The position numbers and the translations under genes were made by a program. DNA of 64,000 nt from Adiantum capillus-veneris (Eukaryota > Streptophyta > Polypodiopsida > Polypodiales > Pteridaceae), in assembly GCA_014529385.2 (NCBI GenBank), contig CM043963.1:79918912-79982911 (forward strand), in the 5' to 3' direction. The notes beneath the pieces are model-generated. The model ran no database searches. It had not been told where the DNA came from and saw only the letters and a list, made by a program, of their open reading frames with translations. This document shows, in pieces, positions 1-10,803 of the stretch; within the stretch, counting starts at the first letter, position 1, and the number at the start of each line of letters is the position of its first letter.

Positions 1-53
1 ATTATAGTCTACAAGTGGGAGTATAATAGGATTTGGAGATTGTAGAATATCTC

Positions 54-1383
54 TTAACACTAGGTTGGTAACCTAACAGGACATAAAAGTGTCCTTTCAG
101 GGTTTTGAAAAAAACCTCCAAAACCATAGTAGATCCACTCATTTTGTAAAATCCTTTCATGAGGTTATAGTTCAAGGCCTACTACACATGGAAAAAATAA
201 GAAACTTGTAAAATTTCTCATCTTTTGGTCACACCAAGCCTCCAAAGTTGATGGATCAGTACATTTTCATCAAAACAGTCATTTCTTACGTTTTGTTGCA
301 TAAAAATTAGATTAGGGATTTTTGTAGGACTTGAGATAAATTCCCTAGTTAACTTCAATGGGTTGGTGATGAGAACATATGATTGCTTCTCACTCACTAT
401 TTTTTGTTTTGCCAAAAGAAATAGGTACAAAAAAGTTGAATTTTTACTATTTTGCAAACCTATCATCAATGTTTCTATAGCCATGCTCAATAAAAATAAT
501 ATATGCATGTTTTCTTAGTTCCCTATTGTCCTTTAGGTTCATAAGGAGCCATGGAGCATGTCAAAAGAATAATACATCTCTTACCAAGGGGAATCTTGGG
601 GACAAAGATGAAGTGATAAATACAGCAAACATGAAAAAACTGGGTTTAACATTATGAGTTGTAGAATTTCATAGAAACTATTCAATATCTAGCCAAATTT
701 GATCCTTATGACTAGATATGGTTACTACGTACAAAATGCATGTAGTTGTCACAAGAAACTAACAATATTGAAAAAGTTATACTTGATATACTAGAATGTT
801 TCGTTTTCTTCTATAATTGAAAAAATCAACCATCGTTGTCTACTATGCAAAATAGGGTATTAGGTGTCCCAAAACTCAAGGAATATTAGCTTTATGTTAC
901 AATATGTGACATTGAAAAATCAAAACTGCATTTGGATATCATGAAAGCCACCAAAAAAATCATGGAAGAGCTAAAATTGGCTAAAACACAGGATTTGATA
1001 ATTTTTGTAATTTGGTCATAACTTACAACTCTAACATTTATTTCTCCCTAGAAGCATCAGGACATGTTGAGGACTACTAAAGATAGTTCTCCAGCATTAT
1101 AGACCTCACAAACATGAATTCTAGAGTGGTATAGTTGCAAAAAGTTGAAAAAAGCCAAAAACAGGACCCGTTTTTTCACACAGTTTAGGTTGTGAAATGT
1201 TGTGCAAGGACAAGGTTAAAGATGGAATTGATATTCCAAAAAAATGTCGAGTTTTTTTCAGCTCATGAGACAACTTTCTAGATAGATAGCACCTCAAAAT
1301 CCATTTTGAAAATCTTCACATAATTCAAGGAAAATGGTCACTTAACAGGACATAAAAGTGTCCCATTACCAACCTAGTGTTAA
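54..1383. mobile_element. Non-autonomous CACTA/CMC-like DNA transposon
   Basis: An exact 18-bp inverted pair, TTAACACTAGGTTGGTAA at 54-71 and its complement at 1366-1383, bounds 1.33 kb of AT-rich DNA with no credible ORF. The outermost TTAA can be read as a 4-bp target duplication (54-57 and 1380-1383), leaving an element of 1322 bp that begins CACTAGG and ends CCTAGTG. CACTA ends are typical of the CACTA/En-Spm-Mirage-Chapaev group. CACTA elements of plants usually make 3-bp duplications, whereas Chapaev-type elements make 4-bp ones. Just inside each end is the block taacaggacataaaagtgtcc (about 74-94 and 1343-1363), itself a hairpin (GGACA/TGTCC), resembling the subterminal repeats of CACTA elements. 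No transposase is present, so it would need one in trans. Confidence 0.7.
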
Positions 1384-1603
1384 TGCTTTAGCACCAAAGA
1401 GGAATACAATACGTTGTTGAAAAAATATTTTTCTATCAATGCGAACATTTATCCTAATCCCTTGCACCCAATGAAACTGATGAAATTGAATTGCATGAGC
1501 AGGATTAGGAGGTGGTAGATTGTTCATGTAAACACAACTAGTTTTTGAAGACTTACCTTGTGTATGCTAACACAACCGCCCGTCCTCCATGGGGGCACCA
1601 ATT
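1384..1603 (-). other. 5' leader and primer-binding-site region of gypsy element C
   Basis: Read on the minus strand, LTR C1 ends ...CCGCCTCA. After a 3-nt spacer (AAT) comes TGGTGCCCCCATGGAGG (1584-1600), a TGG-initial sequence placed where a tRNA primer-binding site should be. I cannot assign the tRNA. Further downstream on the minus strand is ACAAGGTAAGT (around 1550-1560), which resembles a splice donor in the leader. This makes C1 a 5' LTR whose internal region ran leftwards. That region is interrupted at 1383 by the CACTA-like element and leaves the window. Confidence 0.55.
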
Positions 1604-2589
1604 TGAGGCGGTCCGGCGCGGCCAACAAGAAGAGCGGCCTCTAAACACCCTTCGAGGCTCCCGTGCTGCTCAATTGGGACTGGGGCAAGCTGTAAGGTTT
1701 CCAGTTTCCGAAACCTTCAAAAATGTACTAAGCTTGAAAAACTTAATGGAAAATGCTATTGCAAGACTCCAAACACTAATTATTTTGGTATTTTTGGATT
1801 TATAAGCAGAGCTTTACTATGTCTAGAAATTTTCAGAATCTGATTCCGATAAAAACAGGAACAGTTATGGGACCTGGAAAATTACCATGGAAATTTAATT
1901 AATAACAAAAATTGAATGGTTTCATTTTAATCATTAGCAAAAGACTTCTTTACACCAAGGTTCTAGAGTTAAATAGGAAATTCCAAATTTCATCATGGAA
2001 AATCAGCAAAAATCAAACAGGCAAATTCTGGAAGGTATGGGGTGAGTATGGAAGCTGTGGAAACTGGCCAGAAGCAGTGATGGCTGGAAAATGCACCATT
2101 TTCAAGCTGGGGGGCTGCTTGGACTAGTGGAAAGCTGCCAAAAGCTGCCAGATGCTCAGAAAAACCTATAAATAGGACCATTCTCTTCATATCTTGTTAG
2201 ACTCGGAGCCTTGAGAAATTCTCTCTCATCTAGGGAGAAACACTACGCAGAAATCATTAGAGTTAAACCTCTAATTGATTAATCCTAACGGTAATTAACC
2301 TAATCCTTCTCAATTAGTAAGGTTAGATTAGGATAAATGACGAATTAATCAAAGATTACGCCTATATATGCTTCTTAAACCTCTTTAAATTAATAAATCT
2401 CTGCTGATTATTATAATGAAGCTTAGAAATACTAAGCTAATTATTTATCCTCTTATATTAGGGCTGGAATTAGCCAATTTAGCCATGAATTAATGGTAAA
2501 AATATTAATTAGGATTAGATAAAGTTGAATTATTTATCAGAGATACTTTAGACAGTTATTAATCTAAGAAAATTATCCTATAATTTTCT

Positions 2590-3200
2590 GAGAAGTTTTC
2601 CTAATTAATTAAGCCTAATTACTCTATTTTTTGAGCAATTTTAATAGGGGAAATTAGTAAATGAAATTCAAATGCTTCCATATAATTATCAGTGGTTTTT
2701 TAGGTGATCAGTAACCTGTGATAATTAGGATAAGTTCAGAAAGTTAATTTAGATAATTATCTTAACTAAAATACCCTGTTTTTTGAGAGATTTTAATAGG
2801 GGAAATTAGTAAATGAAATTCAAATGCTTCCATATAATTATCAGTGATCAGTTGAGTATTCAAGTACCTGTGATAAATAAGAGAAGTTCAGAAAGTTAAG
2901 TTAGCTAATTACTTTAGCTAAATTACTCTATTTTTTGAACAATTTTAATAGGGGAAATTAGTAAATAGAATTCAAATGATTCCATATAATTATCAGTGGT
3001 TAACTAGGTGTTCCATAACCCATAATAATTAGGATAAGTTCAGAAAGTTAATTTAGCTAATTATTTTAGCTAAAATACCCTATTTTTTGAGAAATTTAAA
3101 TAGGTGAAATTAGTAAATAGATTTAAATTGAATTGAGAACTTTGTCAAAGGTTTATTAGACCTCAAGGAACCTGTGATAATTATGCTACCTCTAGAAAAT
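2590..3200. repeat. Degenerate tandem repeat of about 150 bp inside D
   Basis: The phrase ggggaaattagtaaatgaaa recurs near 2646, 2805, 2951 and, more diverged, 3103, giving periods of about 146-159 bp. Each unit also carries a thymine-rich ttttttgag stretch, a ccatataattatcag phrase and a cctgtgataattagg phrase. A fainter fifth unit may reach about 3300. The whole stretch is AT-rich and non-coding. Long plant LTRs often hold such arrays. Confidence 0.65.
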
Positions 3201-3545
3201 TAGTTTAATTATATAGTCCAGGAAAATTACTCCAATTTTGGGAAAAATAAAAAAGGGAAATATAGTAAAGTGAATAGAAAACCTTTGATATGAATATCAG
3301 AGAAGGAATAGACCTTGGAAAATCTATTATAATTATCCTAACCTTAGAGAAATAGTTTAGGTACATATTTTGGTCAAAAGTAACCAATTTTGTATATAAT
3401 GGATAAGAAAACTGAAGAAATAAAATTATCTAAGTACCAAAGAATTAACCGAGGTCCAAAACCCTTATTTTTGGGTAAACAAGGAAAAATAAATGTTATT
3501 CAATAAATCCTCTAATGGATTAAGTTTTTTTATAAGGCTGCCGAA

Positions 3546-3758
3546 ATGGCCCCCAAGAGAACCAGGGGAAACCCTATGACGGAAGATGAAGATACTAGTA
3601 ACAAACGCAACAAAGCCACTAACGACCATGAAGCAGGGCCTAGCCATAGGCCCACAGAGGAGAGTTTACGGGCACCTGGCCCACAGCAGATGGACGACCA
3701 GTCCCAGGTGGTTTTCAATTATGCCATTAATAAGCTTTTAGATTTCATTTTAAGTTAA
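3546..3758 (+). CDS. Small polar ORF in D, possible gag amino-terminal remnant
   Basis: A 70-codon frame starts MAPKRTRGNPMTEDEDT and is rich in K, R, T, E, D and Q. That composition resembles the disordered amino terminus of plant gypsy gag proteins more than random AT-rich DNA. No capsid or zinc-knuckle motif follows before the stop. If it is a gag remnant, D would be an internally deleted element with long LTRs rather than a solo LTR. Nothing upstream looks like a primer-binding site. I do not recognise a specific family, and chance cannot be excluded. Confidence 0.2.
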   Translation: MAPKRTRGNPMTEDEDTSNKRNKATNDHEAGPSHRPTEESLRAPGPQQMDDQSQVVFNYAINKLLDFILS

Positions 3759-4811
3759 GCACTGCATACGAAGGGTTAGGAAGGAAAACAGTGGCTGAAA
3801 AAGGAAGGTAACTTCCACGAAACCCACGATCAATGATTTTAATTAGGAAAGAAATGATTGGGTTATTACTGGTTGAAATAGGAAGGAAATGTTTGACCAT
3901 CCTTAAGACAGCTTGTCTCAAGACACCTCTGATTCCTTGGAAATATTTTTACTCCAGGTAATGAGTAACGATGGAGATACCATCATGGAGGATTCGGTTA
4001 CCTCTGCACATGTGGAGTCTTTACCCCGTGCTTGTTTATGTTTATGGATAGTACTTTTAAGTTTATCCTAGAGGAAACGCCCGGTTGTATGGGCAACTGG
4101 TTTTGGCGTATGGGCGCCCGGACTTTGGGTGAAGACTTTTTCCACCCCGGTTATATAAATAAGGAATGGGTGCCGTTTTTCACCCTTGTATAGGTGGTCT
4201 TGAGACAAGTTAGTACTGGTCAGTGATACCTTAAAATGACAGTACCTTGTCTTAAGTATAAAGATGTCTGTTTTCCGAAAGAATGTCTTCAATGCTGTTT
4301 TAAAAGGTTGATTTAAGAAAATGCAGTTGAAAAAAAAAAAGGAATCATTATTTTAAGTGTGGAAATAATGTGGTAGTAAGTAAACAACAAAAAAAATCAT
4401 GTGTGAGTGCGGGGTGGTAAGTGGGGATTGACTCAGGTTGTCAATCATGGACGGGTGGACCTGATTAGTCAGGTAACTATCAATTCTCGCGCACTAAAAC
4501 GTGTAGAAACTTCACTTGGATGAGGAATCCACCAGCGGCTGTGCCCTCACATATGTTAGAGGGAAAAAAGCGTTGGCTAAGAAGACCTTAATCTAAAGGA
4601 TGAAGATTTAGGGCCGGAAATTTTTGTTTTGGGTCCCATTTCCATTGCGAGACAGGACTAGGTCTCTTCTAGAGCTATAAACCTAAACCATTGCCAATGG
4701 TAAGGGTGAATTCCTGGAATTTTTCTTGTTAAAGAATTCGACTTTAGTAGGTCTAGAGACCTGTCAACGGTTCCATCCTGCTTTTGGTGTCGGCGGATTG
4801 GAGACGTTACA

Positions 4812-6265
4812 CAAGCACAATCAGAGACAACAACAACCCATAGCCAGAAACCAAACAAAAAAAGGGGCACCACCTAGTTGTAGATGCTCACCAGGACGCA
4901 CGTGATATCTCCTTGTACTCAAACGCACGAAGAGAGGGGAATGCAAGATAGCCACACACACCAAACACAAACATTCACCACGCCAGAGAGAGGTAAAGAG
5001 CACAAATCAACTTGAGCAACTCAGTCTTAGCCTTAAAGACTAGATGCACACAAAGCTTGATGAGAAATAGAGAGACAACACAAAACTTGACCTTGTTGCC
5101 AATACACAAATTGTCTTAGGGTCACGGGAGCCCTCTCACCGAGCACCCTCTTACAATTGACCTTTTAGGCAAACAATTCAACAAGCCCTCAAACCACCAA
5201 GCATGAAATGGCACAACAAACTTCAAGGACAATATACCTTCAACCACCTGATGAGCCAACTTATCAAGTCAATTTGGAGAGAAGAGTCGTAGTTGCAGCA
5301 TACAATTGCACCCAAAACTATAAATCTTATTTATGCACAAGAGTAGGCTACAAGTGTGATGAAGAGTATGGCATCACTCCACTCCTCTAGATGGCATAAC
5401 TAACTTCAAGCTTCTCCATGCACCTATGTGTAGTGATGGAATAGAGCACTCACAATGCACACACTCTACACAACTAGGCTTGAAGAGTGGTGTGTTATGT
5501 GTTGAGAATGGTGTGGTGTAGTGTGATCATGTGATGATTTACAAGGGAGAGAAGGGTTCTATTTATAGATTTTAGAAGCCCCGATTAGGATTAGACCTAA
5601 TCAAGTTTATTTGAAGAAATCAAAGATTATGCATATTTTATTTTTTAAAATGAGGGTGGGTCTCTCTTATCCTTTGAGTCACATGGATGTGGGCTCAAGG
5701 GAAGAGAATTATTGAGGATGAAAGGAGAGAGGATTGAGTGAATAATTTGGGAGTGCCTACTCTAGTAGAGGGTGCATTTTACAATAAGGTTAATGGTTAG
5801 TAGTTAGTAATTATCACTACAAAATATTTACAAAATCATTCACCAAATGGTGAGATATATGATGAGAAAAGTTAGAGAAGGGATAAGCTTGTAAAGCAAG
5901 GTTGAAGGTTGGAGAAGTTGACATTCACCTCTTTACATCACCGGTAGAAGAAATGGTCAGCATGGCGAAGTAGCGCGTGTCGACGAAGCTATGTTATCTT
6001 CAAATCTTGGAAAATTCATGATAAAAGCCTTCATTTGCAGAGGTTAACCTTGGATTTTTGATGATTTTTTGAAGTTCTTTACAAAGCTGAAGAGGGTATG
6101 GTAATATGGAAATATATGTAGAGAGAAAGGGGAGCACCTTGGGGTGTAGAAATGGAGAATGAAAACTATGGAGGTGTGAGAGAAGTGGCAATAGTGAAGA
6201 GGGTGAATTAGGACATGGGAGTTGCAGGTTTGGGAGTGGGAAGGAGAGGGAGGAGTGTGTAAGAG
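4812..6265 (-). repeat. Central portion of LTR C1
   Basis: This stretch is the reverse complement of about 44390-45830 in the solo LTR C2, for example the segments containing agacaacaacaaccc and atggcgaagtagcgcgtg. It is non-coding and AT-rich, with a TATA-like site near 5565. It ends at 6261-6265 with AAGAG, the left target duplication of element A. Confidence 0.8.
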
Positions 6266-6516
6266 TGTGCGCTCCTTGCCGCACTGTCGAAGCAAGGGAC
6301 TTGCCAATACACCGTGTGCGAGCTACAAATGGCTCCAAGCACACAACAAGCCTAAACTAGCAAGCTCAAGAGAGCAAAGGGTGTGTCACTCACCGCTCTA
6401 CGCTCGCCTTCGTGGTGGATTCCTCGCCGCGATGAAGAAGAAGCTGCAGTCGTGCCGCGCTCAACCGCTTCGCCGCCGTCGTGCCTTCGTAATGCTCGAT
6501 CGCACACACACTCTCC

Positions 6517-6555
<39 letters not shown>

Positions 6556-6851
6556 ACAAGGAGGTGAAGAAGAAGAAGATGGAGATGGAGATGGAGCAAG
6601 AGCACTCTTCTATTGCACAAATGAGAGAATGAGTTAATTTTAGGTTTAGTTGGCTTTTATATGAGCTCACCCCATTCACACTTGGGCGCCCATGCTTAGC
6701 CAACTAATCCCTTGAATGTCCCAGTTAGAGTGCGCCTCTCATCGGCGATCACTCTTACCCTTTTCCTATTGGTCCGACAAGCCCGGTACCTGACTCTAAA
6801 TAATACAACGTTTATAGATCATAGGGTGTCCGTGTGCCGTGAGGGTTAACA
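6266..6851 (-). repeat. 3' LTR of element A
   Basis: This 586-bp LTR matches 14624-15187 plus 20371-20396. I saw only a handful of substitutions plus a 4-bp length difference in the (CT)n(CA)n microsatellite at about 6511-6559. It carries TG...CA ends. On the minus strand the microsatellite becomes (GT)n(GA)n. AAGAG precedes it at 6261-6265. Confidence 0.9.
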
Positions 6852-6866
6852 TGCCCCCCTTCCTGA
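6852..6866 (-). other. Polypurine tract of element A
   Basis: Immediately inside the 3' LTR the minus strand reads AGGAAGGGGGGCA, a purine run in the exact position of the plus-strand primer of LTR retrotransposons. Confidence 0.7.
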
Positions 6867-8505
6867 TGTAGATTCCATCCTCGGAAGCTATTGAGTTGAA
6901 GCTGGTTCGTCGAGGTGGAAAAGCATTTGAGATGAATGTCCTTAGCCTTCTTCAGTCACTGCAAAATCAAACAACATTGCCACAGTAATGGCATTCTCAT
7001 ATACAGTTAAAAATCATATGCAATTTTGGGTAGACACATTGATTGGTAAAAAAAATTTCAAACAATTTGTTAGCAATGAACATTAAATTGCAATGTAATC
7101 AAATGCATAAACAGATGTAAAGGTAAAAAATTAAACAAGTCTGGGGTCGCTAATTTGACGGTCGAAAGGCACTAGAGATCGAATATTAATACCATGGGTT
7201 AGCTTCTTAATTTTCTGTGGTCAATTAAGTTGTTTAATCGCGAGAGCCAAGTATTCATGTTCGAGGGCTGACTAGTGGCTATATCTAGAAGACCTTGTAG
7301 TTAAGCTACCATAAAAGGAATTTCTCATGAAATCATCGCCTGACTGATTACTTTTTCTTTGACCCCCCAAAGTCTTTTCACATTGATTCAATTATGATGT
7401 GTGTGCTTATTTTGTATGCCTTGGGTTTTTTTCTTTTCAAGGAAAAGCGCCCACACTGGGAACCTCTAGGGCTCTAGTACCATAGGCGATACATGTGAGT
7501 GAAGTACCAATTTAAGCAGGGATTTCTCTTCCAGCTTAAAATTTTACATTGTGGCACTTTGATTTTTTGTTTGTTCATTTTCAGCATTTTAATTTTGTAA
7601 CTTTGGGGGGTCATATAACACTGTTACCCTCCCTAGGCTCATCACATTAGTAAACTCCCTTTATAATACTTAAGCTAAAGGTCAATAGGGTTAAGCCCAC
7701 TAGAAAGCCCTAGTACATTTCATACAATGCTGCCTAAATCGGATTAAGAACCTAAGTAACCATTGCTTATTAGGAAGGCATTCCCTATGGTATTATGAGA
7801 AGATTTCTAATACCTAGCTTGGTCAAACTAGCTTAGTCGGACTGCTTGATTTTTACACCTAGACAAGTGATTATGACAAAACATTACATTGAATTAAATG
7901 TTTGATACTAAGCCAATGCGCTGAATATTATGCTACTAATCACAATCAAAGCAGACAAACATGGATGCAAAAAGATAAGGGCAATGCTAATGGACATAAA
8001 ACACCTGTTTGTGTTGATGGTCGCGCTTGATTTGAAGTGTGAACGAGAGAAAGGTTCCATGAAGGTCCAAATCCTATCAATAGCAACATGCTCCTGTACA
8101 CACTAGGAAACAAAAGGAATACCTCCAGGAGGCACATTAGTGGGAAAAGAGAACTTTGCTAATCTCTCAACTCTAAAACAGAAACACTCCTATCGTACTA
8201 ATCTTACCTACCCTCCATCACTCAAGTGATGAGGATCAAAGGTGTTTTATGGCATAGGTTTCTGTTTCACTGTACCAGATGTGACATATGTAGGTCTGAG
8301 TCAATGTTTTGACTTTTAATGTGCATACTCGTTTGCTAATTGCTCTTGCTCCTTTTTTTTTTTTGTGAGTATAAAGCTTTATATGTACATTCCCTAAGAT
8401 TGGGAGATACCTAAGATTGGGAGATATAGAGGTCAGGGAGAAAGGTTGAGAGGGAAACAAATGAAGAATGGATGTCCACAAACACTCCCCCCTTCCTTGG
8501 GTAGA
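6867..8505 (-). other. Non-coding 3' internal region of element A
   Basis: About 1.6 kb between the degenerate coding tail and the polypurine tract. I see no frame longer than a few tens of codons that looks coding, and no motif from reverse transcriptase, RNase H or integrase on either strand. This is the region where an autonomous element would hold the rest of pol. Confidence 0.5.
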
Positions 8506-8985
8506 TCATACCGTTTGAAATGAGCTTGTCACCCTTTGAAACCAATTGTTCCAGTTGGTAATAGGTGAGGATTTTTGCCAGTAGTTTTCTATTACCCTAG
8601 GTTCCTCGTCAAGTTGCAAGGGTGGTAAGGTACTCTCCCAGGATCGAACTTGAAGTGGTTCATCAGGTGATTCTTGAACACTGGGAGGTGTGGATTCTTT
8701 TGTAGCTTCATGGAGGTCCACTACTATAGATGGAGGCTGTGTAGAAGCTTTTACCTCTATGGATGTATTACATGAGGAGCTAGAAGCTTCATAGGAATCC
8801 CCCCTTCCTCAGCTAGGTGGAACAAATCGTTCTTTCTTTGGTACCCAAACTAGCTCGGGAGCGGGTGTGTAGCATTCTGTGATTTTTTTCTTTCCACGAT
8901 AATTGATTCGTTTTGGAGCTACGAGATTGGGCTCACTTGGGTCAGGTGATAGGTAAGAGCACAATCTACGTTTTGGCACCCAGAT
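8506..8985 (-). pseudogene. Read-through tail of element A protease ORF with W-V-P-K motifs
   Basis: The reading frame of the 605-codon ORF continues past its TAA in the same phase, crosses one further stop (TGA near 8808) and ends at 8506. It keeps coding-like composition throughout. The first part carries two copies of a short motif, IWVPKRRL and VWVPKKER, continuing the series KWVPKASL and RWIPKQLL at the end of the upstream ORF. The last part is rich in S, P, E and T and ends with WNNWFQRV. The function is unknown. Either the tail is expressed by stop suppression or, more likely, the stops are inactivating mutations. The same W-V-P-K motif occurs at the carboxyl end of the polyprotein of element H (56003-56884). 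Confidence 0.5.
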
Positions 8986-10803
8986 TTAATCATTTCCTTG
9001 ATAGTAGCTTTGGGCTTCCAATAGTTGTTTAGGGATCCATCGCAACATTTTCTTACTTTTCTTGGAGCGAGTGGTACGTTTCTTACAAGGCTTCTGTTTT
9101 TTAGCACTAGTTATGGTCACTAAAGAAGCTTTAGGGACCCACTTGTATGTTTTCTTCGTTACATTAGGATGAGTCTTGTCGGAAGCGATATGCATTGCTT
9201 GTAGCATATTTAAGGGTATAGGCATTTCATCCCCCTCAGGTGTTACCCAGGTCGTCCCCCTATTTCCCCAAGTGTCTATGGTTGCTGCTAGGTGGACCCA
9301 ATCCACATTGTCCGACTCAGTCATCCCAGGTAGGATATCCATATAAGGAGAATCTTGGCCAATGTCTGTATCCTTCTTACAAGTGTAACAATATTGTAGT
9401 GGGGCCGAGTGAATTGTGGTGTCAGAGCGATGATCAATAATGGTTTTACTCCCTAAGGGGTGTACCTTACCAGTCACCAAATCCACTCTAAGGACAGAGT
9501 CTTGGAATTGCAAATAGACATGATTTTTAGACCAATCGTGAACCATTTGTGCTTCCCTCATGAATGGTCGTCCTAAAATCATTTCATATGACATAAGGTG
9601 TTTAGAGAAATCCATTACAATGAACGTATGTCGTACCTTGTGTCCTAGAACTTTGATCTTAAGATCCTTGAGCATCCCCATAGGTTTGGCTATGGTACCA
9701 TTTGCCATCTTTACCACAATGTTAGTAACACTGAGGCGGGGTTTTCCCATGGATTCCCAGCAATCTTTTGTAACGATGCTAACTCCCGCACCACCATCAA
9801 GAATTCCCTTTATAGTTAATCCCTTGGTAGTGATGGGTAGGGTCGCATTAGACTCGTCGCCTTCAAAATACTGCCCTAATTCGTTAATGGGTACCTCGAT
9901 CACAGACTCGTGTCCATCTAAGTCAAGTGATTGCACATGATTTTCCTCATCAATCACAATCGAGTCAGGCCTATTTGGTTGCGCAAACTGCGGTAATCCC
10001 GTTCGTAGCTCTCCATTAAGGAATGCTCGAAGTGCAAGGAATAACTCAGGATCTCCATACAACTTTGCTATGATCGTGGTTCGGACCTCAGAAGACATGA
10101 AGTCCACTAGTTTGGCAACATTCATTGGCATTTTGCAGGGTGTAGGTCCTTGACTAGGAACTAGTGAGGATGGAATCTCATATTCCTCAATGGGATCAGG
10201 TATTCCTTCGTTAAACATCCTTTCCAACAAGAAGGGTGTATGCTCACTTTCTGATGTCCCGTCCTCACTCCCTTCTTGGATGATACTAGATATGGCTAAC
10301 GGTCTATGGTTCATGTGGGGTGGATGAACTTGCGTGGGAAACACTGTGTCATGAATTTTGACATGCATGGGTTCTGGTTCTAGTTTCCTTTGAGTCTCCT
10401 CCACTAAACCTCTTAGATGTTTCACCTGCTCAATCTCATCTACTGGGTTTGGGTACGTCCCAATCTTCTTTTTACGATTCTCCCCTTTTTGCCCCTGCGG
10501 TTTATCTTGGGGGTCTTGGATTGGATTTGAAAACACTTGTGGTGTTTTCAGAGGCTCTTTATGGTTTTCTCTTATTCGGTTTTCATTTGGTTCCATGTTA
10601 CGGTTTTCTTTGTTGGTCTTTCCCTTTGTGGTATTGGTTCTAGTCTCCATTGTCTCGATTGAATCTGAATCATCCTCGAGGTCATTCATATACACGGGGT
10701 CATCTCCTGTTCCTATGTTTGTTTTGGAACTTGGCTTTGAATTTCCCGTATTCTGCGACCTCTTCCTTCGTGTCTTATTTTTCTTTGCTTGGATAACTGA
10801 CAC
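8986..10803 (-). CDS. Element A retropepsin-like polyprotein ORF
   Basis: A 605-codon frame. Residues 1-130 are a charged, low-complexity linker. About residues 220-275 form a helical segment (MNVAKLVDFMSSEVRTTI...). A retropepsin-like domain follows at about 310-430: the flap-side motif ILDGGAGVSIVTK near residue 336 aligns with the catalytic D-T/S-G, and ILGRPFM near residue 420 matches the conserved carboxyl-terminal ILG. The catalytic triplet reads D-G-G, so activity is doubtful. The domain is very similar in plan to retropepsin 1 of element H (LDSGAGIAIATK, followed by WESWGQP; here WESMGKP). Two W-[VI]-P-K motifs sit near residues 551 and 591. No RT follows. The frame is +1 relative to the upstream gag extension, with the switch in a (GA)n run near 10815-10825, so expression may need frameshifting or the frame may have slipped by mutation. 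Confidence 0.75.
   Translation of the reverse strand: MSVIQAKKNKTRRKRSQNTGNSKPSSKTNIGTGDDPVYMNDLEDDSDSIETMETRTNTTKGKTNKENRNMEPNENRIRENHKEPLKTPQVFSNPIQDPQDKPQGQKGENRKKKIGTYPNPVDEIEQVKHLRGLVEETQRKLEPEPMHVKIHDTVFPTQVHPPHMNHRPLAISSIIQEGSEDGTSESEHTPFLLERMFNEGIPDPIEEYEIPSSLVPSQGPTPCKMPMNVAKLVDFMSSEVRTTIIAKLYGDPELFLALRAFLNGELRTGLPQFAQPNRPDSIVIDEENHVQSLDLDGHESVIEVPINELGQYFEGDESNATLPITTKGLTIKGILDGGAGVSIVTKDCWESMGKPRLSVTNIVVKMANGTIAKPMGMLKDLKIKVLGHKVRHTFIVMDFSKHLMSYEMILGRPFMREAQMVHDWSKNHVYLQFQDSVLRVDLVTGKVHPLGSKTIIDHRSDTTIHSAPLQYCYTCKKDTDIGQDSPYMDILPGMTESDNVDWVHLAATIDTWGNRGTTWVTPEGDEMPIPLNMLQAMHIASDKTHPNVTKKTYKWVPKASLVTITSAKKQKPCKKRTTRSKKSKKMLRWIPKQLLEAQSYYQGND

Larger units (their letters stand above)
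1691..4811 (+). mobile_element. Insertion D: 3.1-kb TGTAA...TTACA unit, probable solo LTR
   Basis: The unit begins TGTAAGGTTTCC and ends GACGTTACA, giving the TG...CA ends and 5-bp terminal inverted repeat of an LTR. It is flanked by CAAGC at 1686-1690 and 4812-4816, a perfect 5-bp target duplication inside LTR C1. I see no second copy of its first bases within it, so it is more likely one very long LTR than a complete element. Plant gypsy elements of the Tat/Ogre group can have LTRs of several kb. TATA-like boxes (CTATAAATAGG near 2167; TATATAAATAAGG near 4153) and an internal array of about 150-bp repeats fit an LTR. Alternatively it is a deleted element retaining the start of gag (see 3546-3758). 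The strand is inferred from the TATA box. Confidence 0.6.

Noticed and set aside
1545-1805. 86-codon plus-strand ORF
   Set aside because: It runs across the C1 primer-site region, the LTR end and into insertion D; it is an accident of three joined repeats.
6000-6640. Overlapping ORFs on both strands with His-Thr, Ser-Leu and Val-Cys repeats
   Set aside because: They come from the (CT)n(CA)n microsatellite and LTR sequence of elements A and C1; the same ORFs recur at 14418-15065 in the other LTR.
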